In this document: piece after piece, positions 51,201 to 60,879 of the stretch
Layout: each line of letters opens with the position of its first letter
Numbering within the stretch: position 1 is the first letter of the stretch
Assembly (NCBI GenBank): GCA_026874595.1
Contig: CM049317.1
Coordinates: 67,792,118-67,856,117, forward strand
Direction: 5' to 3'
DNA from: Sipunculus nudus
Taxonomy: Eukaryota > Annelida > Sipuncula > Golfingiida > Sipunculidae
DNA: 64,000 nucleotides
Made by a program: the position numbers and the translations under genes
The notes under the pieces: model-generated
Databases searched by the model: none
The model's input: the letters and a program-made list of their open reading frames with translations, nothing else
Told to the model about the DNA's origin: nothing

Positions 51201-54200
51201 TTTATTTCGATTATTCAATTTTTATTATAATCACTTTTACTCTATATGTATATTTTCTCATGTTATTACAGTGATCAAGGCGGAAATCGGAAGTCTTCCA
51301 TCCGGGAACTGTGCATTAGTCACCAAGGACAAGATAAAAGGCGTAAAATGCCTGCTAGAGATACTGGGTTTCATCTGCTTCAAGAACGGTATGTGGAAGC
51401 ACACCTACATTTCGAAGGTTTGCTTCAACCTCTGTTTAAGTATGGTATGTGGAAACGCTTATTCCACTTTGAGAAGTGCATCGATATCTGACAATCGGAT
51501 ACTATTAATGCGCTTGTCTTTGTGTCATCTTTAAACATTAATTTAAAAATCTCCGATTCTTTCGATGATTGTCAAGTCAGAAGCAATCATTCTCATATAT
51601 GCTGGAATTTGTGTTCATACAGTCAAAGAGTTCCTATGTATTTTTATTTTATAAAATATTTGTAATATATATTTTAGTAAACATATCACGTTGCTAAAAA
51701 AAATTAACGATTTTAATATTTCCAGAATGTGAATGGTGTCCTCCCTGGAACTGCAAGTTTCTCGAGCACGGTTGCATTACGATGCAATACGGATTTGTCA
51801 ACTGGTTTAATGCTCGTGCGGAATGTAAGAAATTGGACTCTGACCTGTGGCCTGCCGGAGAGGACTGGAAAGAACAGTTTGAATATTTTTCTATTCAAAC
51901 ACTTAGGATACAGCAAGAGTTTTGGATTGGATGGAGAAAAGAAGAGTGGCATTTTGTTGGATTAAACAACAGCAAGTCCTTTTCCCATTAATATTAACTT
52001 ATTAATTTTCCACCAAATGTTGTTTGTATTGGGTATATAAACCTGTTTTCTTAAGAGATAGCTGTTCATCTTGGTATATTTGATAGTTTCATTCTCAATT
52101 GTCCCGTTATATGTATTAAAACACGAAACAAATAGTGAAAAATGACATTACAAAATGCCCTTTTATTATCACATTACAATTGGCACCAGGAAGCTACATT
52201 AGCTACAATATAAAAAAATATGTTTAGTTATACTAAAATATATACTCAAAATATACTTGAAATCATGAATTTCTAATTGCCAAGGTATCGAAAAAGCTAA
52301 AACTGTGCTGTTAAATTCGCGGGATCCTGGCAAGGGCAACTGCTCCACGGTATCACGATTAAGCAATGATTCATTTTACTGGAGCAAAACAAGCTGTGGT
52401 TCTACCAACAACGTTATTTGTACAGAACGCGTGCCTGACGGTATAAAGTATCTCTTTACTTTTCTGTGAACGTTTTTTCCAAATTAAATTAAAAACAAAG
52501 GATTAGTTTTGTTTACTTCTTAAAAGTTTTAAATATACAAAGTACATGGCTTAAAACATTTGTATTTAAATAGATAAATACCACTTATAAAAAGTTATTT
52601 ATTATATCATTAAACTAATGATAATAATTATACTGGTGTATAACATCCAATCTCTTTCAACAGTGTTTACTCTCACACTGTTCTCTTCGCGGTTTCACCT
52701 AAATGCTTAATATATCGAAGTTATTTATCCTATAAATACCGACATAGTATGACGTTTTATGTATAAATTGTATTTCAAATATTTCTTTGAAACATATCAG
52801 TCATACCTGCAGTCTCGTCGGTTTCGAGGACCAAGAAAGAAACTTTGATAAATGTACATCAACAAGGTAAACTGATATAATATAATAGCTACATAACCTC
52901 TGTGCTCTAGCATTTTTACACGGCTATATTCAACATAGAGGATCACTGAATCATTGGGTTTTATATTGGTCACGGTGAAAGACCACTGTCCTCTAACAAT
53001 GTTCTGCTTTTGAAAGTATGATTATAAAACTTCAGATTTGTGTGGTCATTACATGCATATTTGTATTATTGTAATAATTTTCGTTATTTCTGGAGCATAT
53101 CATCACATGTTTGATAATACCTATACACTTTTAATTAAAGCGCTCAAAATCCAATTGAAGGGTCCCCTAAAAAAGGAAGAAAAAATTAAGCGATTACTTA
53201 TGAAAGCCAAACAATTATCATATTCACAGCAGTAGGTATCTTAATTGTAAATAGCATTTTACAAAATAAAATTGTATAATGCTCATTTTCAGCCTCAGGA
53301 GCAACGGTGGTTGCCGTGTTGTTAACTATTGTCGGTATTAGTGCTGCTACTGTGTATTTGGCCATTCTCATGTACAGGGCACGGAACCTGTCAGTTGAAA
53401 TGTACGTATATTTACACTCACTTAATCCAACCTCCTCAGTAGGTTGAAGGTAATGTTCACTATCTAGCTATCCTTGACATCACGTGATTTAGAGGCAGCC
53501 TGAAATTCTGCTAAAATTTGAAACTGAAGGCTAATGATTGTACTGTGTAAATAACGTATACCTTGTGTTGCTTTAATCAGATAAACTACACATTTAGTCA
53601 AAATAATCTGTTTACCTGACAAGTGATGAGAAGTAATATTTGGCAAACGCTTCTGTTGGATTACTCTGGTTGATTTGAAAGATGTACTCTGACCCCGTTG
53701 TGGTTACATAAGTATGAATAGTGGCTTTATATGAGGCATACACTGTTGTTTAATGTTGTAAGTCGTCCCTAAACTCTTTTAATTCATTGGTTATAGTAGA
53801 CCGAGTGTTCAATCCTTATAAAATTCGCACAGGCCCGAATCCTTGTTCTTAAAAAGAGCATATGTAGAATGTTTTTTTAATTATATTAATAAATCATGGT
53901 ACAGTGAAAGCACTAAATGAGTTGTAAAACTGTGCTGAATCAAGCCTTACCGTTCACACCAGGCGAACAAGTTGGCGAGAGTTTGCCCTGAGTATTCAGT
54001 CATTATTATCTAGAGGGAAATCGTATTTTATTGTTTATCAGATATTTGCATTTACAAAACTTACTCTCTGTTCCTGTTGATACCTGTATATTCCATCTCA
54101 ATTAATTTGACAACACCCGCTTTGTTGAATTATTAAACCCTGAATATATACTAATATGCCCATTTGTGAATGCCCGTTTAAGTTATATTTTGTTCGACAA

Positions 54201-54969
54201 ATTTATATACTAATATGAGGCAGAGTGGCGTATATAAAGTTAACTTTCACCTGGACAGGGCGTCCTGTGCAAAATTATCTTATACATTGGCACAACCATC
54301 TTTATAACACAGGAACGTTGTATAATTAACACACAATCGCATTACATAGCGCATAAAATAAAAAAAAACACAAATTCATAGTTCTGTATAAAACTAATGC
54401 GCTCACGGGAGTGACTTATTTTTTGCAGGTCTGGCGACGATGAGAACATCACTGAAACAGCAGCTTGCAGGAATCCCCGCTACCTGTCCGGTCTCTACGA
54501 AGATATTCGTAGATACCGTAGGCGCACGGTCCTAAATGTCAACCCATTTGTAAATACATCTGAGTGTTACAAAGTACCAAGCCCAAATGGTCGCCAACGA
54601 AGGCTTACTTTCCAAGACTCGGTGAACGATTACTCGACCATTAAAACTTTTCCAAAGAATTACAACCGATATCATTCATCTTCCAGTAGTTCCGAGTTTG
54701 AGAGTGAAGGTAAACCTCCCACTCCTCGGAAACCTTTCGATCTATGCAGCACAACTTCCTGTGAATACAGTTTGTGCACGTTTCGTGATTATGTAAACGA
54801 TAATGATGACAGCGTGACCATTTATTCAGAACCAGTGATTGTACACAGGGTCGATAGCCCTAATCCTGCTTTAAGAGAAACAGTGCCATTTGTAATCCCG
54901 GAAATCAAAATTGAAACTGCAAGTATTGTTAGCATACCTGAACCGGAGGACATGTGCACCAAACTCTAA
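48215..54969 (+). CDS. Two-CTLD type I transmembrane receptor, intact copy E (9 exons)
   Basis: Spliced gene: 48215-48266, 48353-48604, 49878-50108, 51272-51388, 51726-51971, 52285-52440, 52801-52866, 53293-53401, 54429-54969. The exons total 1770 nt, an open 589-codon frame plus stop. Residues 1-17 are a short hydrophobic signal peptide. Residues 18-101 are rich in Ser/Thr/Asn with sequons (NRS twice, NVT, NTS). Residues 102-217 form lectin-like domain 1 (C122, W154, C192, C205, C214). Residues 218-351 form domain 2, with extra N-terminal cysteines (C219, C222, C227, C234), the FWIGW motif at 283-287, and C251, C319, C337, C345. Residues 352-376 are a stem, 377-400 a transmembrane helix and 402-589 a cytoplasmic tail. 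Neither domain shows EPN/QPD or WND, so calcium-dependent sugar binding is doubtful. All introns are phase 1 except the one before the tail, which is phase 2. A role as a surface recognition or signalling receptor is inference. Exon structure rests on splice consensus, phase and comparison with the other copies; there is no transcript evidence. Confidence 0.85.
48353..48604 (+). CDS. Copy E exon 2, Ser/Thr/Asn-rich N-terminal region
   Basis: Acceptor TTGCAG, donor GTGAGA, 252 nt, phase 1 to 1. It encodes a hydrophilic segment with four N-glycosylation sequons and no recognised domain. Decayed relatives lie at 30703, 1795, 629 and 11325, so this is a regular part of the family. Confidence 0.75.
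49185..49409 (-). other. Unexplained 74-codon open frame in copy E intron 2
   Basis: Hydrophilic, Lys-rich and codon-like (CKERLLKMHKSKENADG). I saw no counterpart in copies C or D. It could be a scrap of a transposon protein or an intronic passenger; I do not recognise it. Confidence 0.3.
49878..50108 (+). CDS. Copy E exon 3, first half of lectin-like domain 1
   Basis: Acceptor TTAG, donor GTAAAT, 231 nt, phase 1 to 1. Copy A exon 3 (4905-5135) has exactly the same length. It carries the helix-2 cysteine (AFC) and a WTSLE motif in the place of the usual WIGL. Confidence 0.85.
51272..51388 (+). CDS. Copy E exon 4, second half of lectin-like domain 1
   Basis: Acceptor TTACAG, donor GTATGT, 117 nt, phase 1 to 1. 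It carries the three C-terminal cysteines (GNC, VKC, FIC) that end a C-type lectin fold. A second GGTATGTGGAA lies 56 nt downstream; using that donor would shift the frame. Confidence 0.85.
51726..51971 (+). CDS. Copy E exon 5, first half of lectin-like domain 2
   Basis: Acceptor TTTCCAG, 246 nt, phase 1 to 1. It encodes the cysteine-rich start ECEWCPPWNC and the WFNARAEC and FWIGWRKEEW motifs. The donor is GCAAGT rather than GT; reading on instead meets a stop six codons later. Copies A, B1 and B2 have GT at the same place. Confidence 0.87.
52285..52440 (+). CDS. Copy E exon 6, second half of lectin-like domain 2
   Basis: The acceptor is CCAAG before GTATC, matching TTAAG before GTATC in copy A. 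156 nt, phase 1 to 1, donor GTATAA. It encodes GNCSTVS and FYWSKTSC...NVICTE, the closing strands and cysteines of a C-type lectin-like fold. Confidence 0.83.
52801..52866 (+). CDS. Copy E exon 7, juxtamembrane stem
   Basis: 66 nt, phase 1 to 1, acceptor ATATCAG, donor GTAAAC. It encodes a short Ser/Val/Lys-rich stem (VIPAVSSVSRTKK...). B1 and B2 have 66-nt counterparts and A has a 48-nt one. Confidence 0.75.
53293..53401 (+). CDS. Copy E exon 8, transmembrane helix
   Basis: 109 nt, phase 1 to 2, acceptor TTTTCAG, donor GTACGT. About 24 hydrophobic residues (TVVAVLLTIVGISAATVYLA and on) are followed by basic YRAR, the usual stop-transfer pattern for a type I protein. Confidence 0.85.
54429..54969 (+). 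CDS. Copy E exon 9, tyrosine-rich cytoplasmic tail
   Basis: Terminal exon encoding residues 410-589, ending in TAA. Tyrosine motifs: LYEDI (Y433), NDYSTI (Y478, a YxxPhi-type sorting or SH2 site), CEYSLC (Y523) and TIYSEPV (Y542). KPPTPRKP (505-512) fits a class II SH3 ligand. No ITAM spacing and no strict ITIM is present. In copies A and B the position of Y542 is Phe or His. Confidence 0.85.
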
Positions 54970-54999
54970 GAGTATCACTGTGTTTCCAGTAACGGGGCT

Positions 55000-55927
55000 G
55001 ACAACACATTGGTCTAATATCAAGATTGCCCAAAATACAAGGAAAATATTTGCATTAACAACATGGACCATGCACAAATGAATAGATATGAAAAACATTT
55101 TAAATGGGCATAATCGTGATACAAGAAACCCTGGTGTAACGGGTTCACTTAATCTTCCCATGAAAGATGACGGATCAAGGAACTGGCCTGGTGAGGGCGG
55201 TTGATAAGGCTACAATCTTCGTCTCAATCATTATTTAAAGACCTAGGTTCCGTGTCTGAATACATTTTGTAGAGCATATTTAAAATGTATGTGTCAATTA
55301 TGTGTTGTTATATCACATCGAGGACTGAACCAGATGTTAACGAGGTTTGTTATACACATTGACTTGCAAAGAAATATATATTAAAATCTTCATGTTATAT
55401 GTTTTTCTGTTTCGAGAACAATACCAACAACATTTAACATGCTAACAGATAGAGATACAATCCTAACCTAAATTATAATATGAACTATTCATTCAGGTTA
55501 AGCTCCTTTATATTTCTCATATTGCCCTTAATTGAATTAAATAAGGTCACGTATTGTCACTGGATGAGGAATATATGTAAAATTACTGGTGCTTCCATAC
55601 AAGCGTTCGCGTGTAAGGTATGATCGACGAATAATATGAACGGTCCTCATGAATGTTGAAATTAATGTCCCCCTTGAACATTGTTAACATTAAAATATTT
55701 AGTTTTTTTTTTCATTTTGAGATTATTATATGTTTAATCCATCTGGAACTGCATGTTCGGCATCTCTGAACTACATGTTCCACAACAGGTAAAAATCAAA
55801 TGCAATTTTACAAGGGAAAATGTGCTTTACAGAATTAACATATCCTGGAAAGAAAATTGTGTAATTACATGAAATGTAAGGACCACAGAAGACTGTATAA
55901 CAAGAACCATAACGCAAGATGTAGAAT
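55000..55927. other. 3' flank of copy E, nothing recognised
   Basis: AT-rich sequence after the tail-exon stop. No clear poly(A) signal close to the stop, so the transcript end is not placed. Confidence 0.4.
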
Positions 55928-55931
55928 TTAA

Positions 55932-57822
55932 GGTGGCAGAACTGCTCCCCCAACCTGATCTGACTTCAGTTTTTCCTTTGCATGGAACATTATAATGCTT
56001 GAATACCCCCTAAAGTATACATTTTCTGAAAGCTAAGAAAATTCTCTATAGTTTGGTGATAATAAACTTTGTTTCCGAGGAACAGGTTTGAATCTGTAAG
56101 AATTTAAATTTAATTTTAATTTTTAACAAAAAATCGTTTATTCCAGCACAACTAAAGCAGATACAGAAAATCTTCTTAAATAAATCGAGAATTTAGATCC
56201 CCAGGCTTTTTGTTTAGTGAGTTAATTTTAAAAATTACGATTTTACAGAGTGTTTAATTTTGAAATCTTCACAAATCATTTCATTTTTTACTTTTACCTT
56301 AATAAAATCCTTCGAATTAGGTATAGGCGTAAAATAAAAAAAAAACGCTTTTTAGAAGACATATTAACAATTATATATTTCAAAGATGGTACGTTTTGGA
56401 CAAGTGATTACTGAGAAAAAACGCTCTAAAGTTTAGGTTTTCAGGTGAAATGATGTTTCGAGAAAATGGCCAAAAACTATATTCGTAGAGATCATTCGTC
56501 CTACACACGTCACTAACCACAACTACATGTTGACAGTCACATGAATTTGGTCAAGACGGTGGTTCTTATCACACCATGCTATAATAACATGGATTATTTG
56601 ACTATGTTGCTTTAAAAACGTATTAAAACGATAAAAGTTTGTCCTGTCACACCAGCGACTTGTCAAACACCACGTGCATGGACTTTAGTAGGCGGAGCTT
56701 ACAGTTTTGGCCGAGTGCAAAGGTGCGCTGAGCACTCGACAACCGGGACCCGCGGCTGAACAGGTGCGCAGCCGGGCCTAATAGGTAACCGCGTGTTTAC
56801 ACAAGAACAAGGGGAGCGGAATCTATGGCCATTCAAGGAGAACGAAGATTGATTTACTTATCACGGTTTACATACATTATAAGTATTTGGCAGTTGACAA
56901 TAGAGTCGAGTTTATAACGATCATACAAATCTCGTAAAAAATAAATTATATATTTACCGACTACCGAGCGCCAACATCCGTGTCATGGAAAGTGGCTCGT
57001 ATTAGTTATTATAAATAGTTGTTCAATCCATGTAAAATAAATAAAGTTTATATTTAAATCTCGCATACACATACAAGTCATATGTGAAATCTGGACGTTA
57101 TTGTTTATTGGAGGACAGTACAACAGCGGCTGACAATAGCGCGTTTAGTTGACAACACTGCCAAAGTCGATAGGTGTCGGCCTCCGGTTTTCCTTCATGC
57201 GAAAACGTAGAGATGCCGTCATCTGACGATTCATCGTCGTTTGCCATAAGTTTGTTCACGGAAGTAGGTTCGGCCCGCTTGGACTTCTTGATACTATTCA
57301 ACTGCTGAAATAACATGATGTCAAGTGAAAATTTGTGTATCGGCGTAATATACCAGACAAAAGACAGAAAGGCCAATGACACTAACAGATCATTCACAAG
57401 GACGGGTTTGTTTGCACACTCATTAGCTAGAGTTAGGGTTGCTCTCCAATGCTTATCAGTTGTATGCTCAGCTAATTAGAATGGGCAAACAAACGTCGAC
57501 CGTCAGTACTTGCCACCTCCTGCACGGAGGTACTTGGCCCATGCATTAATATAACTCTTGCACCTCGCGATTGGCTGAATGACCCAGGTGAGGGCTGGGG
57601 GCACAGTGATTGACAGGCATGTGGCAGGTCTGGAGTTAGTTTACAAACACCCTGTCAACACATCTTGGTGTTTGCCGAATAGAAATCACCCTTTTCCACA
57701 AAATGCAACCGGCGACCCAAAATAAGCTAAGCTGCATTTGATCCGCCCAGTATTCAATATTACGTATACCTTTTATTGAAAAAAAAACACCAATTTTTAG
57801 GATTTTGACCAGTCCTGCTACC
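55932..57822. mobile_element. Candidate TTAA-flanked DNA transposon (Kolobok/piggyBac-like), 1.9 kb
   Basis: Left end GGTGGCAGAACTG after TTAA (55928-55931). The right end, inverted, is GGTAGCAGGACTG before TTAA (57823-57826): 11 of 13 terminal bases match, with a TTAA target duplication. The interior is GC-richer than its surroundings and holds a 99-codon minus-strand frame (57397-57098) with an acidic stretch (MANDDESSDDG). No transposase seen. Confidence 0.6.
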
Positions 57823-58027
57823 TTAATACCGTTTAGACTTACCTAAACAAAAGGTAAGGAAAAAGGGGAATGAAAATGGTTTGAGATTATAATTTATACT
57901 ATTTGGGAAACGAAATATTTGGCACATCATTTGAAATTTGTGCTAACCAACCCCGAAGCGAACATTGCATTGACACGTGACTCATCTGGGTGAAAAAAAT
58001 ATGGGTACGCCAGCTTGAAATGGGACA

Positions 58028-58028
<1 letters not shown>

Positions 58029-58080
<52 letters not shown>
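58029..58080. repeat. (TA)n microsatellite
   Basis: Left border of the inverted ribozyme repeat. Confidence 0.95.
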
Positions 58081-58084
<4 letters not shown>

Positions 58085-58107
58085 ATAAAATACATCAATG
58101 CATTACT

Positions 58108-58156
58108 GTCACTACCCGCAGGTTTCGTGCTTACTTCATGGCACTCATCAGGTGAC
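58108..58156 (-). ncRNA. Hammerhead ribozyme, minimal type I, all core bases present
   Basis: 49 nt. Stem I GUCAC/GUGAC (5 bp, perfect), core CUGAUGA, stem II GUGC/GCAC around a 10-nt loop, GAA, stem III A-C-C/G-G-U closing a UGCG loop, cleavage triplet GUA. Self-cleavage is predicted after that triplet. Every conserved core position is met. Confidence 0.85.
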
Positions 58157-58333
58157 TGAATTCTGTTGGTTTGTGTTTGGTGCCTACATGTGTTAAGGCG
58201 TTCTATTGTAAGAAATGATTTACAAAAAGCATGACTTACAAAAGAACGCCACTTCGTACAGTGAAAACCAGCCAACCGTAAATAATCTCACACAGGCACC
58301 CAAACATGAGCAAACAGAAACCAACACAACTCA

Positions 58334-58382
58334 GTCACCTGATGAGTGTAATGAAGTAAGCACGAAACCTGCGGGTAATGAC
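58334..58382 (+). ncRNA. Hammerhead ribozyme, second copy with one stem I mismatch
   Basis: Same 49-nt layout as 58108-58156. Stem II is GUGU/GCAC with a U-G wobble, and the base after the cleavage site is A, giving a C-A mismatch at the first stem I pair. Likely weaker but plausibly still active. Confidence 0.75.
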
Positions 58383-58478
58383 AGTAATGCATTGATATAT
58401 TTTATGATTTTATTGCAGCTCTTCTTTTATGTATCGAGCACTTTGACCCTGGAATGGCAACCAAACCCTTCCAGTAAT

Positions 58479-58480
58479 AA

Positions 58481-58538
<58 letters not shown>
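58479..58538. repeat. (TA)n microsatellite
   Basis: Right border of the inverted ribozyme repeat. Confidence 0.95.
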
Positions 58539-58542
<4 letters not shown>

Positions 58543-59171
58543 TTGTTAACGAAAACTGTAACCACAGAGGTTTTATAAGAAAATACACACAAAGAAAAAT
58601 GAAGCGTATCGTCAAAACGTATCGGGTATAGCTTTGAGTGTATTGCAATATGTATCATACCTGAATAGGCTGACAGATACCCAGCCCTCACGTATAGCAT
58701 GAAGCAAAAATTTTGTTACATTAATGGTATAGTAATCTGTCAACAAGCAGCATAAGTAATATCTGTAGAAACATGAAGGTCTTTGATTAAAGAGCTATCT
58801 GATTGCCTGTTTCATTGATCAGCGAGAATGATCTAATTATTTGCACAATAAAATATACGCCAAAAGTATAAATACAATAGTTATACACTGCCAGAATAGA
58901 CACCGCATTCTCACTACATTTTGTTATACACACTATTACTAGTATGCATGAAAAATTTAAAATCACCAGTATTGATATCCAGTTTGATTAAAAAAAGTGT
59001 GGCAAATTACTGCATCTCAAAAAAAGGTACTATTTTCTTTTATCCATTAAAAGAAACACTGCAGAACTTCATTTACTTCCGCGGCCTCCATATCTGCTGC
59101 AGTTGGGTTCTGTTTCCCCGCCAGATGTCGCTCATTGATATTTCTCACTCCACTGCAATTTGCGGAGATAC

Positions 59172-59680
59172 CCTTTAAGGAATACATGTATTGTCTGATA
59201 TCTGACGACTATTAACTAAAGATAATCCGTTGAAACTTTGATGCAAATAGGTCAGAAAAAACGGCGATTACACCGTGCATAGGCTGATCGTTTTGTTTAT
59301 ATCCAGGGGTTTTAATATGTTGGACACCCTAAAAACACATTCGACATGGACATCTGGCGTTAATAACTAGAATTTGCATATGGCGTTCTGCAGACAGCGG
59401 CCTGTCAACTCTTGCACATATATACATATGCTACCAGCCACCATGGGTTACAAGGTGTTTCTTTTTGTTAACATTGGTGCATGAACTGTGTTTACCAACA
59501 GATAAACAAACCTATACATTCATCACATATGCGTTATAAGAATTCCGTCTTAACCGGAACTATCTACAGAGTATAGTTCACTATATGTACTAATATGCAT
59601 GCAGATTTAACCAGAAATCACATTACTTTTACAGAAAAGGTAGAAGATTCCAGAGGTCAGTCAGATTGTGTGAAACGCAC
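59172..59680. mobile_element. Diverged non-autonomous repeat, copy 1
   Basis: Blocks recur in order at 59899-60300: a TCTGACA-like start, CGTTTTGTTTATATC-type centre, and a CATATATACATATGCTACCA stretch followed by GGTTACA and GTGTTTAC. Both appear to be members of one non-coding element family. Ends uncertain. Confidence 0.45.
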
Positions 59681-59898
59681 TAACTAGAAAGCACACCTCC
59701 AGAAAAGCAAAAATCTCCTTTCACAGAAAGTTAAAATTACACTGTAACAGCCTGTGTTCATCTGGATTCGTGAATGATTACCGCTGTTTTTCGTACATTC
59801 AGTTAACTCGCATTAAACATTTCTTTTTTTTTTTAAATAAAAATTGAAGCTAGTTTATTTTGACAATAGTACGTCTACATGATGAAAACCTAGAGTAC

Positions 59899-60809
59899 TT
59901 GAAGGGGCCTATTCACTTATCTGACATTTATAAACTAACTGCAGTCCCTTGGAGCTTTTATGAAAATAGTCAAGAAAACGTGGTTATCACCGCACGCAGC
60001 CTGCTTGTTTTGTTTATATCATCATGTTTATTATGTGACAGCTCGCCAAATAATCAAAACAAATTCAACAAAGGCATTTGGCGACAAGTCAGATAAGCCA
60101 GAGCTTTACAAGTGGTCTTTTGCAATAAGTGACCTTTTTTACCTCCGCATATATGCAACCAACCATCTTAGGTTACATGTTTTACCGTTTGTCAACATTA
60201 CTGTGTTTACAAACACGTCATTGATTAACAAGTTCATACATCTTGCACGGAGGCGTTACAAGAACTTTTCATGACCAGAGTTACCCACAGATCATTAAAG
60301 GGACATAACTAGGAGCAATATTATGTTTATTCTTTAAAATAATCAGTTCAGTTTTGCTTTATACAAAAGTTTCCATGCAAAACCATCCCAGCAATCAGTC
60401 TCAGTTCCTCGCATACAGCTGTTTAACACCTGTTATGGCTCCGCGTGTTGGTAAACACAGTCCACGTGTCCCTGTTTACCATTACAAGGCCGAGTGACCG
60501 GGGGTCTGATTGTGAGCCGCAACACACGGTGTATCAACCAGCGGAAACATGTATAACATTTTTTGGGCCAGGTCAGTCAGGGAATGTCCGGATTGATAGG
60601 TTATGGCTCCGTTCTGCGCATGCGCTGTGTTTTTTGTTCACACCTTTGATCGCGCCTGGTCCACTGTTTTTAACACTTGTTTATATGTGTAAACAAACGT
60701 TTTCAAAGCAATATTTTGGTAGGTACAGATTTATTTTTATAGAGAAGGATTTCATAGGCCATTTTCCGTGTTAACTGAACCTGCTTTTAAGGTGATTGGG
60801 CCCCTTTAA
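59899..60809. mobile_element. Non-autonomous DNA element, copy 2, with inverted ends
   Basis: Left end TTGAAGGGGCCTATTCAC; the right end, inverted, is TTAAAGGGGCCCAATCAC: 15 of 18 match. TTAA-like bases at the right edge suggest the same superfamily as the 55.9-57.8 kb element. A further similar inverted end lies at about 60855-60875. No transposase. Confidence 0.5.
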
Positions 60810-60879
60810 TTTTTACACAGAGAAAATAAGAAATCAAATTTTTTTCTTCCAAAGGAAGGTGAATGGGTACCTTTAATAA

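Larger units (their letters stand above)
58081..58410. mobile_element. Inverted pair of hammerhead-bearing retroelement termini
   Basis: Two arms of about 120-160 bp in opposite orientation (58081-58205 minus, about 58255-58410 plus) with a short centre, enclosed by (TA)n on both sides. Each arm has a hammerhead ribozyme. The layout matches the terminal units of Penelope-like elements or animal retrozymes. No protein is encoded; the similar short frames in both arms are the repeat read twice. Confidence 0.7.

Noticed and set aside
58215-58538. Apparent paralogous small proteins on opposite strands (with 57982-58275)
   Set aside because: The shared peptide arises because the same ribozyme-bearing repeat is read in both arms.
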